Source of the DNA: Ziziphus jujuba
Lineage: Eukaryota > Streptophyta > Magnoliopsida > Rosales > Rhamnaceae
Assembly: GCF_031755915.1 (NCBI RefSeq)
Contig: NC_083386.1
Coordinates: 11,594,001 to 11,658,000, forward strand
DNA length: 64,000 bases
Direction: 5' to 3'
The position numbers and the translations under genes are program-made. The notes below the pieces were generated by a model, which was given only the letters and a program-made list of their open reading frames with translations, was not told where the DNA came from and searched no databases. Below are positions 1-11,682 of this stretch, piece after piece; position 1 is the stretch's first letter, and each line of letters starts with the position of its first letter.

Positions 1-166
1 TAGTAGTTTCGGCCTCTTCAACTCTCCTTTGTGTGCTGTCCAACTCAATCGCTAGGTTTTTTGGCCTTGTGCTATGCCTTTTCTATAGTAAGGTTTGCCA
101 TCAACTCATACTTTGAGTGTTGTCCAGCTCAATTTTCAATGCCTTAGCCTCAACCTATGCCTTTTC
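1..166 (-). repeat. Repeat R1, first part (coiled-coil-like remnant)
   Basis: This is one of three related stretches, with 41,170-41,720 and 60,895-61,345. It is cut by element E1 and resumes at 5,030. On the minus strand the family reads as broken Lys/Glu/Ala-rich coiled-coil-like sequence in shifting frames. No intact ORF remains. It may be a remnant of a retroelement gag-like protein or a captured host exon; the sequence does not decide. Confidence 0.5.
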
Positions 167-1615
167 TGTCAGAACCCGTCCAAGATCTTTTATCGGAATC
201 CTAGAGAAACCATGATCCCAGGAAAATCCTATCAGACCTTCATATGGAAAATCCGACAGAATCTCCCCTAAATGTTGAACTTACCTCAAAATTTCCTACA
301 TAGAAAACACATTGCTATAAGCACCACCTTATTCCTCCCACCTTATTACAATTTGATTCCACAATTTCCAGCACTTCGAATAACAAACAGAGAACAAGTG
401 AAATATCAATTGAATAAATCTTGTACAGTATATTATCTACAATTAAAAATAGAATTTCTTACGGTACAAGATAGAAAATTTGCAAGATGAAAGGAAAAGA
501 AAGGAAAGCTTCTTGGAGTGCAGCAATGAACGAAGGCGTCGAACTCGCCCCGGACGATCAACATCTACTAAGCTAGGTCTAGAGAAATGAATTGAAACAC
601 ATGAGATGCTAATCATCTCAGTGAGTGACCCTATCTACGATAATAATAATAGTCATATAGCAATGTAATAAATTTGGCTAATTAATAATATTAGGAAATA
701 ATATTTTCTTTCAAAATCCTTACAATTCATTTAGTTGGAAATGCTCCCTTTTTAAAAAGCCTTTCACAAAACCCAACATTTTATATAACCCAAAAACCAA
801 TAAGGTAATTTACCAATAAAACAAATAGAATACAAATAATTTTAGAATCTAAAATTAACACTTCGAGATTAATATAATAACAAATAATTGAATTTATAAT
901 AATTATCATAAGATAAAATACAATCACAAATAAATTAACCAAGCCAACATTTAATTTAACATATAATCATGACATTTATTAATCAAGCGAAGGGAATAAT
1001 CAAGGAATATTAATAAATAAAATGCAAATAATATGGAACAAATCAATTTAGTAATAAAAGGGTTTAACGTAATACAAAAATTGATTTCAATAAATAGTTT
1101 ATAAACTTTATGCTCAATAATTTAATAAAATAATACGAGATACCATAGAAAATCTTTTAGATAAATGTTAAATTTATCTAAGCCTTGAAAACATGGTAAA
1201 ATATATTTTTGGACACAATTTAAATAAATAATAAAAGCACAATTAAATACTTTTAATTTCAAATATAATTTTGAAAAGTTTTAATTTTTGAAAATCGGAT
1301 CGGGAAAATAACTTGACGCACACACTATATACCAGTGATGCTCAACGATGCCTAGCATCTCAAAGCACTACTTGATGGGAAGATTAGAGAGAGAAACCTG
1401 CATCCAGGCTGCCCTGGCGTTCCAGCAATGCCAATGCTATAAACCTCAATCCCAGCCATGGAAAAGGTCGGCTATGGCCAATATCATACTTGCCTACCCT
1501 CGGTCTGATAACAACCACGGGAGAGTATAAACCTGTGTGCTCATCACACTCCATCCGTGGGCTAATCACATCCACAAATACAGAACACCGATACTGCGTA
1601 ATGCGCCTTAAAAAC

Positions 1616-1622
<7 letters not shown>

Positions 1623-1678
<56 letters not shown>
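1623..1678. repeat. (AT)28 microsatellite
   Basis: Uninterrupted AT dinucleotide run inside element E1. Short Tyr-Ile repeat reading frames over it are low-complexity artefacts. Confidence 0.95.
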
Positions 1679-1680
<2 letters not shown>

Positions 1681-2496
1681 TTTTCAAATACCAAAATCTT
1701 AACATTACCACTAGATTTAATATCTCTCTCCACATCCATAAATTCACGTTAAAATCTATTATAATTTCATTGATGCAAATATACCAAAATCTCAGTGGCA
1801 TAAAATCAACCCATAATCATAAATCCAACGGTATATATATATATATCCAAAATTTTCCAATACCATAAAATAATTTTCGAAATTCACCTCAATGTATAAT
1901 AAATTTATTTATTTATTTTTCTTTAAATCCGTGAAATCAATCCGCTCAAAAATAATATTTAAGCCCCATAAAATTTATATATTCTTAAATCCATGCAACA
2001 AATTTATTATGCATCAAAATCCCAAAATCTTCTTAACAACAATTTAATAAAAATTAAATTCGAATTTCCTCAAAATCAAAATATAATTCATATGCAGATA
2101 TATTTTATTCTACCCCAAATATTAATGGCAGCCATACATATATTGAAACTCACCATAAAAGGACAATATATATTCAAATGGAAATACATTTAAATATTAA
2201 ACACAATTTATTTTCCATAATTTCAACAATATAAAATATATATGTATAATTTTTTTTAGCCCCAAAATAGATTTTGAAGGTGAGTCACTCATCTCTAGCA
2301 TGCAATTCAATTAAGATCCTCCACGAGACCAATTCCACAATTCACATATGTTCCTAAAACATCAAGGTCAAACAAAACCCACTAAAATAATATTTTAATC
2401 GGGTAATTTATAAAAGTGTACCAGAGGAATTAACATAAACAATTTCCAAAATTCACAAATGATATACAAAATCGAAGCTTACAATGCGAGGATTAA

Positions 2497-4028
2497 TTTC
2501 CAAAGTGATTTAAAACCTCAATTCAAATACCAAAATATTTAAATACCACAAGTTTATTCATGAACTCAATAGAATTGCCAAACGTTTAAAATATTAACAA
2601 AAGTCATATAAAATGATAACACATATATGTAAAAGCAGATCCTCATGCATCCATAGAATGAACATTCAAATCAAACGATAGGTATAAGTAAAATAATCAA
2701 ACCACATATATATATATATATATATATTATACTATATACCCAAAACATTTTTAAAACTAATAACCACTCACAATACTGTAGATGCTCATGTCTGCTCCTC
2801 TACAGGATCGCCTCCAGGCTCAACTCGAGTGCCTGTAATATAATAAAATATTCTTCAGGCTCCAAGCGACTAAACCAGAGACACTTGTATAATCCAAATG
2901 TCTCAAAATAATTTACAGTACTACAAAATTGCATAAGTTGGACACCGGACAGTCCAATTATACCGCGTGTCCTTAGGACCTGGTACCTAAAATTGGGGAT
3001 TTTCACCCGAAGCCTAATATTTCAAAATCGAACCACCTAATGGGTCCTAATAATATCCAATTTCACTAATTCAACTTCAATTTTAACTAATTTGACCAAT
3101 TTTGTCCAAACATAGTCCCTAACTTATCCGAAAATTAACTAATTGATCCAAAAATGGAAAAATTATCAAAAGACCTCCAAAATTCACAAAATTTATATTG
3201 ACGAAAAGCCCAAGAGACAAGGAACTCATCAGTATGCTCACCTTGGTCCAAAGTTTCCTCCGGTGGCCGAAAAACACTGTTGAAACATTGGCCGAACTTC
3301 CTATTGTCGGATCTTTCAAACGGTGAGGAATCTGGACAAAATAACCACGGAAATGAGCTTAGAGGGGTCAAAAATAGTGGAAAAGGTTATGGGTTGGCCT
3401 GAAACGGCCAAGAAATGACAAAATCTGACGACCCACCTCGCCAGCCACCGCAGACTTTGCCGGGCCGATCTGGGCGCGTCCAGCCACTTCTTACCGTGAA
3501 ATTTCATGACTGAGCTTGCCTTCAAGTGATCTTTCTAGTTGGCTAGCACGTGTAAGTGGTGATTGGTCGGAAATGGGCAAAAAGGTGGTGATCCGGTTCG
3601 ACGGTAAACGGGTCGAAACGACCAAGTTCGGACCCACGGGTCTGAGGAGAGAATTTCTTGGGTTTTGGGGAAGAAATGGGTATTTTGGGCTTTGTTTTCT
3701 ATTTGACACGCTTACCTAGGCTTATATAAAGCCTTGGGTCACTAACAGACAAAAACTGGGGACTGGCTTGGACACTAATTTAAAACTTATGCTTAAAATT
3801 TCTCAGAACCATAACTTTTTATCCGTAACTCAGAATTTGGCGTGCCGCCAGTCTATGAACTCGTATCGACGAGATCTACACAATGGTACCTTAGTCAAAA
3901 CAAAAATATTGGCTATTGAAAAAGTCAACTTGAACCCATATATTGTTCACTTGGTCAAACTTGGTCAAACTTAGTCAATTTGGTCAAACTTGTTTAATCA
4001 TGTATATTTTTTGGTACGGGGTGTTACA
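2497..4028 (-). mobile_element. F-family element fragment nested in E1
   Basis: This stretch matches the right half of the F2 copy (about 37,740-39,199). Shared stretches include the one around the cctccaggctcaactcg motif near 2,812, the tandem ggtcaaactt repeats near 3,950, and a GGGGTGTTACA right end at 4,018-4,028. It lies where E2 shows continuous E sequence, so it is an insertion into E1. The left end is truncated and no clean target duplication was found. No intact gene is present. Confidence 0.55.
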
Positions 4029-5029
4029 TAATATCCTTGGATCTCACAAACTGTTGGGAGTTGGAGGCAAAAGGACCCCAGATTTGGATTTAGAGAGGTC
4101 AAATTAGTGGGAAAAGGTAGGTGTGGTGATCGGGAACTCGCCAGAGGTGGGTTTTCCAGCGAGTCACTGTGGTCATCAGAATCCACCACCGCCGGTGGTG
4201 CATCCAGTGGCCACTGGCCTTGAAATTTGGTGAGGAGGTAGATCTAGTGATGAGTAAGCCAATGGGACTGGTGTGAAGCAAACGAAAGTCTGGTTTAGGA
4301 GAAATCGGCCAGAGAAGGAATCAGCACCGCCGCCAAAAATTGCCTCGATTCGGGGGCATTGGCTGTTGGTTGGCTGTGAAATTTCGGTGGCTGGCCAAAA
4401 ATGAGGTGGGCCACATGGTGGTCTGGTGCATGTGGCTAGGTGGTGGTCGGAAGGTGGTCAATGACGTAAGACCAATCCTCCCTTTCTCTCTTCTTTCTTT
4501 CTCCTCCTCCTTCTCTCCCCCCTCTCCCCCTTCTCAACCAATCAAAATGCCTATGGGTGCCACTGTTCACCCATGGGTTGGCCCAGTTTTGTGACACATG
4601 GCATCACTGTTCACACACTCTCACATATTGATGAATAGCAAATGCTGTATCGGAAAAACTTCACGAGTCCATAACTTTCAAACCACATGTCAAAATCAAG
4701 CGTGCTGCTAGTTTGTGAACTTGTATCGATGAGTACTTCACAACCATACATGAGTCAAAGCTCAATTTTACAAGAATAAAAAGTCAACTTGGACACCTTC
4801 GGACAGTTCAAACCTAAGTTTGTTTTGCTCATAACTTCCAAAACACAGCTCTATTTTTGACGTGCTACTAGTCTACGAACTTAGGATGATGCATACTTCA
4901 TAATCATGTGTTGGTCAATGCAAAATTCCATCTGAATCAAAAAGTCAAAGCTTGACCCCTCTCAGTCAATGACAGTCAAACCCGGTCAACTTTAGAAAAT
5001 TCCAATGTACTTTGGGACGAAATGTTACA

Positions 5030-5225
5030 TTTTCAATTATAATCTTTGCCACCAAAGCATCGCTTTTATTTTATAGCTAGAACCTGATTAATTTTGCTCC
5101 TAAAATCAAACTGAAATATATTGGGCACAAGAAAACCTAATTACACTATTAGCATGTGATTCAGACTGCTAAAAACAAAATTTATAAAAAATAAAAAATG
5201 AAGAAATCTGTGATATTATAGAAGG
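5030..5225 (-). repeat. Repeat R1, second part
   Basis: Continuation of R1 after E1. It matches 41,510-41,700 and 61,140-61,345, including the shared gcatgtgattc(a/c)aactgctaaaaa stretch. It leads directly into the MITE, as R3 does at 61,345-61,368. Confidence 0.55.
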
Positions 5226-6048
5226 GAGTGTTCCCCATACAAAATTTTATTACAAACAGCCTAAACCTTGTAACTTATCTAATCTAACCATTTATATTAG
5301 CCTATTTAAAAACCCTTAAATCTCACTATTTTATATTTAACCTATTTTACCGCTGCCAAAACATTCTTTTCTCTCTTTTAATTGAATCCCGACCATATTC
5401 TATCTCTTCAACTTTGACTTACATTTATATATATATATATATATATATTTATACTATTTTACATATATATTTCTTGCTGAATGGTAGGTGACAACGGCAT
5501 AAATACATTGTAAAACACATACATCTCTTAGAAGTCATTGCACTTTTTTAGTTTTCATACAAAAAATACTGCTTTTGTTATAATTTCCTCTTATTTTGTT
5601 TGTTTGTTTTCCTCAACCAATAATAATAAAAAAAGCTTCATATATATATGTGTGTATATATATATATTTTAAAATCTTCATGATTTTATAGATTTTATTT
5701 TCCTAAATACCAAAAGTGATTTTTTTAATTATTTATTTTTTTTGGTAAACAACGTGGATTGTAAATTATCACATAGGGAAAAAAAAAATCTCTTTTTTGT
5801 AAAATTTTAGAGAGGCCTTACCTGGTTAATGTTGTGGAAGTAAATATATTTTTTGGTTGCCCGAATTGTTAATTTGTAAATCGAATATTTAGGGACTTAA
5901 TTAGAAGGGAGAGAAATAATGTTTTCAGTGTATTAAATTAGTTGGTTGAAAGATAGAGAGATTAAGAGTTTTTAAATAAGCTAATGTAAACTGTTAGATT
6001 ATCAATTAGAAGGCTTAGATTATTTGTTAAAATACTTTGTCACCTGTC
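5226..6048. mobile_element. MITE-like element with long terminal inverted repeats
   Basis: The left arm (about 5,226-5,350) is recognisably complementary to the right arm (about 5,935-6,048) over roughly 110 bp, for example around ttagcctatttaaaaaccct on the left and its complement near 5,965 on the right. The interior is AT-rich and non-coding. A second left arm is at 61,368-61,490. The ends are approximate and no target duplication could be fixed, because the right end abuts broken copia sequence. Confidence 0.55.
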
Positions 6049-6049
6049 A

Positions 6050-6403
6050 ATTTTCCTTAAGAAAATAAACCCATTCTACTAATATCATGAATAAATAGGG
6101 GAAAATATTTGTTCTTATCAAGTGAACTTGGATTGATTGGACCCCACACGTCCGTATAAGTGTGCTTCAGTGGCTTTTTGGCTCTTGTAATTTTTTCGAA
6201 AGCTTTTTAGAAAGTGCTTCCCTAGTAAACATCCTTCACACAATAAATTTGGGTGATTATTGGTGATAAACCCTTTATCATTTGTTTCTTGGGTAGCAAC
6301 TCAGTCCTCCAAAATTAAGTGTCCAAACCTCAAGTGCCAATGCCATGATGAATTGTTGCACATGCTTTCAAATGCTTCATAACATCATTCTTTAAATTCA
6401 ATT
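6050..6403 (-). pseudogene. Copia integrase zinc-finger/core start, broken
   Basis: The complement encodes a degraded GAG-pre-integrase segment. It has a His-Leu-Arg-Phe-Gly-His motif, a later Cys-Glu-Gly-Cys pair, and a Thr-Asp-Val-Trp-Gly-Pro motif carrying the first catalytic Asp of copia integrases. It then runs into a Tyr-Phe-x-Leu-Phe-Ile-His-Asp segment. Stops and frameshifts occur throughout. Sequence to the left is the MITE, so the core is truncated. This belongs to the old copia, not to the younger element at 6,404. Confidence 0.65.
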
Positions 6404-6812
6404 TAAAGAATAAAAATAACAATAAAGGAAAAATAATATTCTATATATTTCACTGTGTGGTTATTAAGATGAATCAAGCTATGCGTACATGCTATATGTC
6501 CTGTGTATAAATAGACAGTAGGAGTTTGCTTTGCAAAGAAAGAAATAATATCACTCCTGTAATATAGCCTACAAAATAGCCTGAATACTACAATATAGCT
6601 ATAATAAAGAGAGTTGACTATATACAATTTTATTCTTAAAATAGTTCCTCTAATTTTGGTTTTTATTTCTCTTGATTACTATTTCCTTTTTGAATTTGTG
6701 TTGACCCGTGACATGTGGGGTAGAGATATTATTTGATGGATTTCCATCATCATCAATTGGATCACGCATGCCTCTATCCTTGCTTTCCTTTTCTAAACAG
6801 GTTACCTTATCA
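6404..6812 (-). repeat. 3' LTR of copia element
   Basis: About 409 bp. On the minus strand it starts TGATAAGG and ends in TTTA rather than the canonical CA. It matches 11,200-11,591 except for scattered substitutions and a 17-bp extra segment near the left end. Confidence 0.88.
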
Positions 6813-6819
6813 TGCCCCC

Positions 6820-7260
6820 TCAAGATGGAGGGTGGAATGGAATGAACCCCGATCTTGGTTCTAATTGGGATGAACAAGTCTTTAGATAAAGGCTTGGTGA
6901 GAACACATCAGCAATCTGAAGAGAAGATGGAATGAACTGAGTAGTAAGAGTACTGAGGGCCACTTTTTCATGAACAAAATGGTAATCTACTGCAATGTGC
7001 TTGGTGCGCTTATGGAAAATGGGATTGATGGTCATATGAAGAGCAGTCATATTATCATAGACAATATGAGGAGGAGAAGGAAGAAAGACACCAATGTCAC
7101 GAAGTAGAGAAGAGAACCATGTGAGTTCAGCAGCAGTGGAAGCCATGGCGCGATACTCAGCTTCTGTGCTTGACCGGGCCACTGTTGGTTGCTTTTTGGA
7201 GGACCAGGAGATGCAATTTGCACCTAAGAACGCACAAAAACCAATGGTTCTATTGCAAGT
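6820..7260 (-). pseudogene. Copia RNase H region, frameshifted
   Basis: The frame includes the Ser-Ser-Thr-Glu-Ala-Glu-Tyr-Arg-Ala motif, then Tyr-Asp-Asn-Met-Thr-Ala and a His-Lys-Arg-Thr-Lys-His-Ile segment. Together these are the usual end of copia RNase H. The terminal Ile-Ala-Asp-Val-Phe motif then shifts frame, so the normal C-terminus continues in another frame toward 6,700. The role was to degrade the RNA strand during reverse transcription; this copy cannot be read through. Confidence 0.8.
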
Positions 7261-7299
7261 GGTGGGACATCCGGCCCAATTAGCATCACAGAAGCTTGT

Positions 7300-8300
7300 A
7301 AGGTTGAGTGAGCTTTGAGAAAGGTAGCGGAGACCAAAGTTGATAGTGGCACATAAATATCGAAGAATTCTCTTGACTTCACGAAGATGAAATGCTGTAG
7401 GAGAGTTGAAATGCTAAGACACACGATTGACTGCATGAGTGATATCTGGACGGGTGAAGGATAAGTACTGGAGACTACCCATGAGACGTCGATATTTAGT
7501 AGCATCTATTGGTTGTGTATCATCAACATGAGGAGTAGTTTTGACTGCCACTGGTGGAGCCATATATGTGGCTTCCAACATTTTGGCTTGAGTAAGGAGA
7601 TCAAGATTGTATTTTCCTTGTGAGAGAAAGATGCCCCCTAAAAAATATCGTACTTCCACACCGAGGAAGTAATGCATGGAGCCAAGATCTTTAGTAGCAA
7701 ACTCTGTACCCATGTGATGGATTAATTTTTGAATAGTGCCATTAGCATTGCCTGTTAGAATAAGATCATCAACGTAAATGAGTAATAAAATGATAATGGA
7801 TTGATTAGTAAAAACAAATAAGGAAGAATCAGCTTTGCTACAGTAAAACCAAAAGAAAGAAGAAAGTCAGAAAGACAATTAAACCATGCCCGTGGTGCCT
7901 GTTTTAATCCATAGATGGATTTTTGAAGTAGACATACATGATAGGGAGAGGTTTGATCAAGAAACCCGGGTGGTTGTTCCATGTGGATAGTTTCTTTTAG
8001 ATGACCATGAAGAAAAGCATTTTTTATATCAAGCTGACGAATGGACCAGCGGCAAGTAATGGCAAGAGCAAGAATGAGGCGGACTGTGGTGTGGCTAACT
8101 ACTAGACTAAATGTTTCGTCAAAATCATATCCTAGAACCTGCATAAATCCTTGAGTGACCAACCAAGCCTTAAAACGATCCACAGTCCCATCTTCGTTAT
8201 ATTTAGTGCAAAATACCCACTTGGAACCAACTACATTGTTATTAGATGAACAAGGAATAAGGACCCATGTTTTGTTTTGTTGAAGAGCATCACTGTGGAC
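7300..8300 (-). pseudogene. Copia reverse transcriptase, frameshifted
   Basis: The first part (about 8,183-7,850) reads through the Leu-Asp-Ile-Lys-Asn-Ala-Phe-Leu-His-Gly motif and Tyr-Gly-Leu-Lys-Gln-Ala-Pro-Arg-Ala-Trp. A one-base loss near 7,835-7,850 then shifts the frame. The Tyr-Val-Asp-Asp catalytic box at about 7,770-7,781 is in a different frame from the upstream part. The later segment (7,713-7,414) contains the Tyr-Phe-Leu-Gly-Val-Glu motif. The N-terminal part between 8,184 and 8,389 is scrambled by stops. Confidence 0.85.
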
Positions 8301-8388
8301 TTTTAAATGCTGTTCGCAGAGTTTTTGGTTTTGTAATAGTCGATACCAATGCCATTTGAGAAGCTAAGGAAAGATCATTTTGCAATTT

Positions 8389-10191
8389 TCATCTAGTCAC
8401 CATTGGACGTGTCTTGACTGCCGCTGCTTTTTCTATGGATGAATCCATATTTAAAATTTGGTCATTTAAGGTAGATGTGGACTGTGAAGAGTTGTCTTGA
8501 ATTAGAGTGGAGAGGTGTAAGATGCGTGGCTTATTGATGGGTGGAACTGTAGATGTATTTGTTTGGCTAGGATGTGAAGATGGAGATGGTAATGATGATG
8601 AAGTAGTTTCAGATATATCTAAAGGTGAGTGCATAATTGGAACCGTATGAATAGGTGGTGTAGTAGGCAGTGGGTCCATGTGGGTTGGTGAGCTAATTAA
8701 TGGAAGCATGTGTATAGGTGGTGTAGCTACTGTTTTATCTGTTGGTGAATTAAATAATGAGTCAATGTGAGTAGGTGATGACTTTGATCTTGTTTGGTGG
8801 CATGTAGCCGTATGAATTGGTGAGCTAATGGATGGAAAATTAACAAGTTCTAATGGTACATGTGAAGAAGAAACATTAGTAGTAGCAAAAGGAAAATTAG
8901 ATTCATCAAATACAATATGACGAGAAATGTAAACACGTCTTGTAGGTGGGTGAAGGTAGCGATAGCCCTTGTGTTGAGGGCTATATCCAATAAAAATACA
9001 AGGATATATTTTCTTGGCAAATTTATTGTCTTCAAAATTTTTTAAATAAGAAAAACAACGACAACCAAAAACTCGTAAGTGATTATAATCAGGTTGTTGT
9101 TTAAATAATTTAGCATATGGAATTTCAAAATTTAAAGAAGAAGAAGGCAACCTGTTTATTAGGTATATTGCGGTTAAAAATGCTTCTACCCATAAAGTAA
9201 GAGAAAGATCGGCATGAAAAATTAGAGTTAGTCCTGTTTCAGCAACATGCCTATGCTTTCTTTCAGCAACTCCATTTTGTTGAGTTCTTAGACAAGATTT
9301 TTGATGAATAATTCCACATAAATTTAAATGATCAATAAATAATCTTGAAGAAAATTCTCCACCACCATCACTTTGAAAAATTTTGATTTTGTGATTAAAT
9401 TGGTTTTCTACTAATTTTTGAAATTTTAGAAAACATTCAAAAAATTCTGATTTCTTTCGTAAAGGAAATAACCATGTAAAATGAGTATGATCATCAACAA
9501 ATAATACATAATAAGAAAATGATTGAGTAGAAATAATAGGAGTCGGTCCCCAAAGATCACAATGAATTTTTTCCAAAGGTACCTTTGAAATTTTATTTAA
9601 AGTAGAAAAAGGACGTTTGCAACTTTTTCCCATTTGACAACTAGAACATATAGCATTTCTATAAGTCCATTGGGAAATATCAATAACATTTTTTGAATGT
9701 AATAAATTTAAAATTCTATAATTTGGGTGTCCTATCCTTAAGTGCCAAATGTTGGATGGAGCCTTTATTGAATTGAAAGCTTTTTTGTCTCCTACATCAA
9801 GAGCATAAAATTGTCCTTGTTTATGCCCTGTTGCCAACACTTGCTGATCCCGGTCCTTTATCACAAAGCCAGATGATGAGAATTCAAAAGTGCAAGCATA
9901 ATCTTTAGTTATTTTTCCAACCGATAAAAGATTTTTCTTTAAATTTGGAACAACAAGAGTATTTTTTAAAATTAAATTTCCATTATTTATTGGAATATGA
10001 GCATCACCAACATCAGAAATTTTCAAACAGTTTGCATCACCTATAAAAACACCATCAAATCCTCTGTAAAGGATTGGATTTCTAATATTACTTGGATTAT
10101 TTGTCATATGAGTGGTAGCACCAGAGTCTGCATAAAAGCTTGGATCAACTTCTTCGTTCAAGGTGAGAGCTGCCAAAGCCTTTGGGACATC
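8389..10191 (-). pseudogene. Copia protease-integrase reading frame
   Basis: About 595 residues are open. Numbered from the first codon of this frame, the protease has Asp-Ser-Gly at about residue 17. The integrase zinc finger uses His145, His150, Cys177 and Cys180. The catalytic triad is Asp207, Asp270 and Glu305. The last spacing is one residue short of the usual D-D(35)E because the stretch before Asn-Gly-Val-Ala-Glu lacks one residue. A Ser/Thr/Pro-rich linker follows. An in-frame TAA at 10,192-10,194 separates this frame from gag, and a stop at its end separates it from RT. Confidence 0.85.
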
Positions 10192-10199
10192 TTATGATG

Positions 10200-11155
10200 T
10201 ATAGGCATGATCAAACATGTGCCAACACTCTAATTCAGTGTGATTTGGCTTTGTACAAATTTGACAATAAATTTTACCTTCTCCTGCAATATTAGGAGAT
10301 TTTGATGGTGTCCCTTGATTTGGGACAGCAATAATTTTTGAATCTTGTTCCCTTTGTTCACTAGAAGGATTAGTTCTTCCTGCAAGAACAAAACCACATC
10401 CGCTTGAATTAAATCTTCCGGTACCACGTCCTCCTCTACCGCGTCCTCTTTGACTTAAAAAAACTTGATTATGATCAGTTTGTATTCTATCTGTTTCAGG
10501 TTCAAAATTAAGCTGATCAGCATTATGTAAAGCTAGAATAAATTGATTGAAAGTCGGGTAAGGAGGCTAGTCTAAAATGTTTTTATTTTGGTCCAAGACC
10601 CCATGCAAATTGAAACACTTTGTCCAGATCTGAAACTTGCTCATTTATGGCAGCAAGATTATCACATATCAGCTTAAATTTCCACAAATATTCATCTACA
10701 ATCATTGTGCCTTTCTTCAGCATGGCTAACCTGTCTTTAAGGATATGTTCTTGCTCTTTAGTTATGGGAAGTAGTTGACTTTCAATTGATTTCCAGAGTT
10801 GATGGGCATTGTCTATGCCAACATTCAAGCTGAGTACATCATCTATCATTAAACTAAGGAGCCATGAAGTGAGCAATCCATCATTGTTGATCCAAATCTC
10901 GTTTCTTGCTTGAATTTGTTCTTCATCATCTTCCACTGTTGCAATGACTGAACCTGCATTAGTAAGATGGTGAGCAATTCCAAGGCTTTGCACAAGTGGC
11001 AGTACCTGTGATCTCCATAAAAGAAAATTAGTAGGACTTAATTTTATTGAAACAAGACTAGACAACTGATGAAATGATTGGATCGTTAGCACAGTCTCAT
11101 ATTTGATGGCTTGATTATATTTTGTTGGTGTAACAGCATCAGTTTGAGAAGCCAT
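10200..11155 (-). pseudogene. Copia Gag with CCHC zinc knuckle, broken
   Basis: The likely start is the ATG at 11,155-11,153 (Met-Ala-Ser-Gln). An upstream ATG overlaps the primer site and is less likely. The first part is a UBN2-type Gag core with a Leu-Ser-Pro-Thr-Asn-Phe-Leu-Leu-Trp-Arg motif. A stop near 10,583 and a frameshift within the next 30 bases break it. The frame resumes with an Arg/Gly-rich stretch and a perfect Cys-X2-Cys-X4-His-X4-Cys knuckle at about 10,222-10,266. Gag packages element RNA; this copy is inactive without repair. Confidence 0.82.
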
Positions 11156-11187
11156 TGGATGAGTGAAAGAACTTGCAAACTGTTGAG

Positions 11188-11199
11188 GCTTTGATACCA
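11188..11199 (-). other. Primer binding site (initiator tRNA-Met)
   Basis: The complement reads TGGTATCAAAGC, matching the plant initiator tRNA-Met 3' end except for one internal base. It touches the LTR end directly, without the usual spacer. Confidence 0.8.
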
Positions 11200-11591
11200 T
11201 AAAGAATAAAATTAATATTCTATATATTTCACTGTGTGGTTATTAAGATGAATCAAGCTATGCATACAGGCTATATGTCCTATGTATAAATAGACAGCAG
11301 GAGTTTGCTTTGCAAAGAAAGAAATAATATCACTCCTGCAATATAGCCTACAAAATAGCCTGAATACTACAATATAGATATAATAAAGAGAGTTGACTAT
11401 ATACAATTTTATTCTTAAAATAATTCATCTAATTTTGGTTTTTATTTCTCTTGATTACTATTTCCTTTTTAAATTTGTGTTGACCCGTGACATGTGGGGT
11501 AGAGATATTATTTGATGGATTTCCAACCTCATCAATTGGATCACGCATGCCTCTATCCTTGCTTTTCTTTTCTAAACAGGTTACCTTATCA
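11200..11591 (-). repeat. 5' LTR of copia element
   Basis: About 392 bp, paired with 6,404-6,812. Its outer end is at the cagtt target duplication (11,592-11,596). Confidence 0.88.
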
Positions 11592-11682
11592 CAGTTAAAT
11601 ATTACTATTGTTTGTCATTGGCACCTTAGCAATCAAGTGTTCTTGCCATTTCTCAAAGAAAGACTTGTTTCTGTCATACTAA
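11592..11682 (-). pseudogene. Linker segment of the old copia pol
   Basis: A 91-base island lies between the younger copia and the TRIM. On the minus strand it reads as the usual copia stretch after protease (Met-Thr-Glu-Thr-Ser-Leu-Ser-Leu-Arg-Asn-Gly). It joins in frame with 15,875 and onward when the TRIM is removed. Confidence 0.65.

Larger units (their letters stand above)
167..5029 (-). mobile_element. E1: non-coding TGT...ACA element, probable solo LTR
   Basis: The ends read TGTCAGAACCCGTCC at the left and ATGTTACA at the right. A 5-bp target duplication, ttttc, lies at 162-166 and 5,030-5,034. Sense orientation, defined by the TGTAAC end, is minus. The TTGAC array lies at about 4,940-5,003 and a GC-richer core at about 4,100-4,540. 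An (AT)n tract lies at 1,623-1,678. An F-family fragment is nested at about 2,497-4,028. There is no coding ORF and no terminal direct repeat, so a solo LTR is the simplest reading. The 61-bp block near 2,283-2,345 has lost its GTGAGT (it reads ATGAGT). Confidence 0.7.
6404..11591 (-). mobile_element. Ty1-copia LTR retrotransposon, nearly complete, degenerate
   Basis: It has two LTRs (6,404-6,812 and 11,200-11,591) and flanking 5-bp duplications caatt (6,399-6,403) and cagtt (11,592-11,596) differing at one base. A tRNA-Met primer site abuts the 5' LTR, and a polypurine tract (complement of tgccccctcaagatgg, 6,813-6,828) adjoins the 3' LTR. Gag, protease, integrase, RT and RNase H occur in copia order, with stops and frameshifts. 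It sits inside the older copia. By eye the LTRs differ at about a dozen bases plus a 17-bp indel, so insertion is fairly recent. Gag resembles Arabidopsis RE1/RE2-type copia. Confidence 0.92.

Noticed and set aside
1490..1801. Tyr-Ile repeat proteins on both strands
   Set aside because: Translation of the (AT)28 microsatellite.
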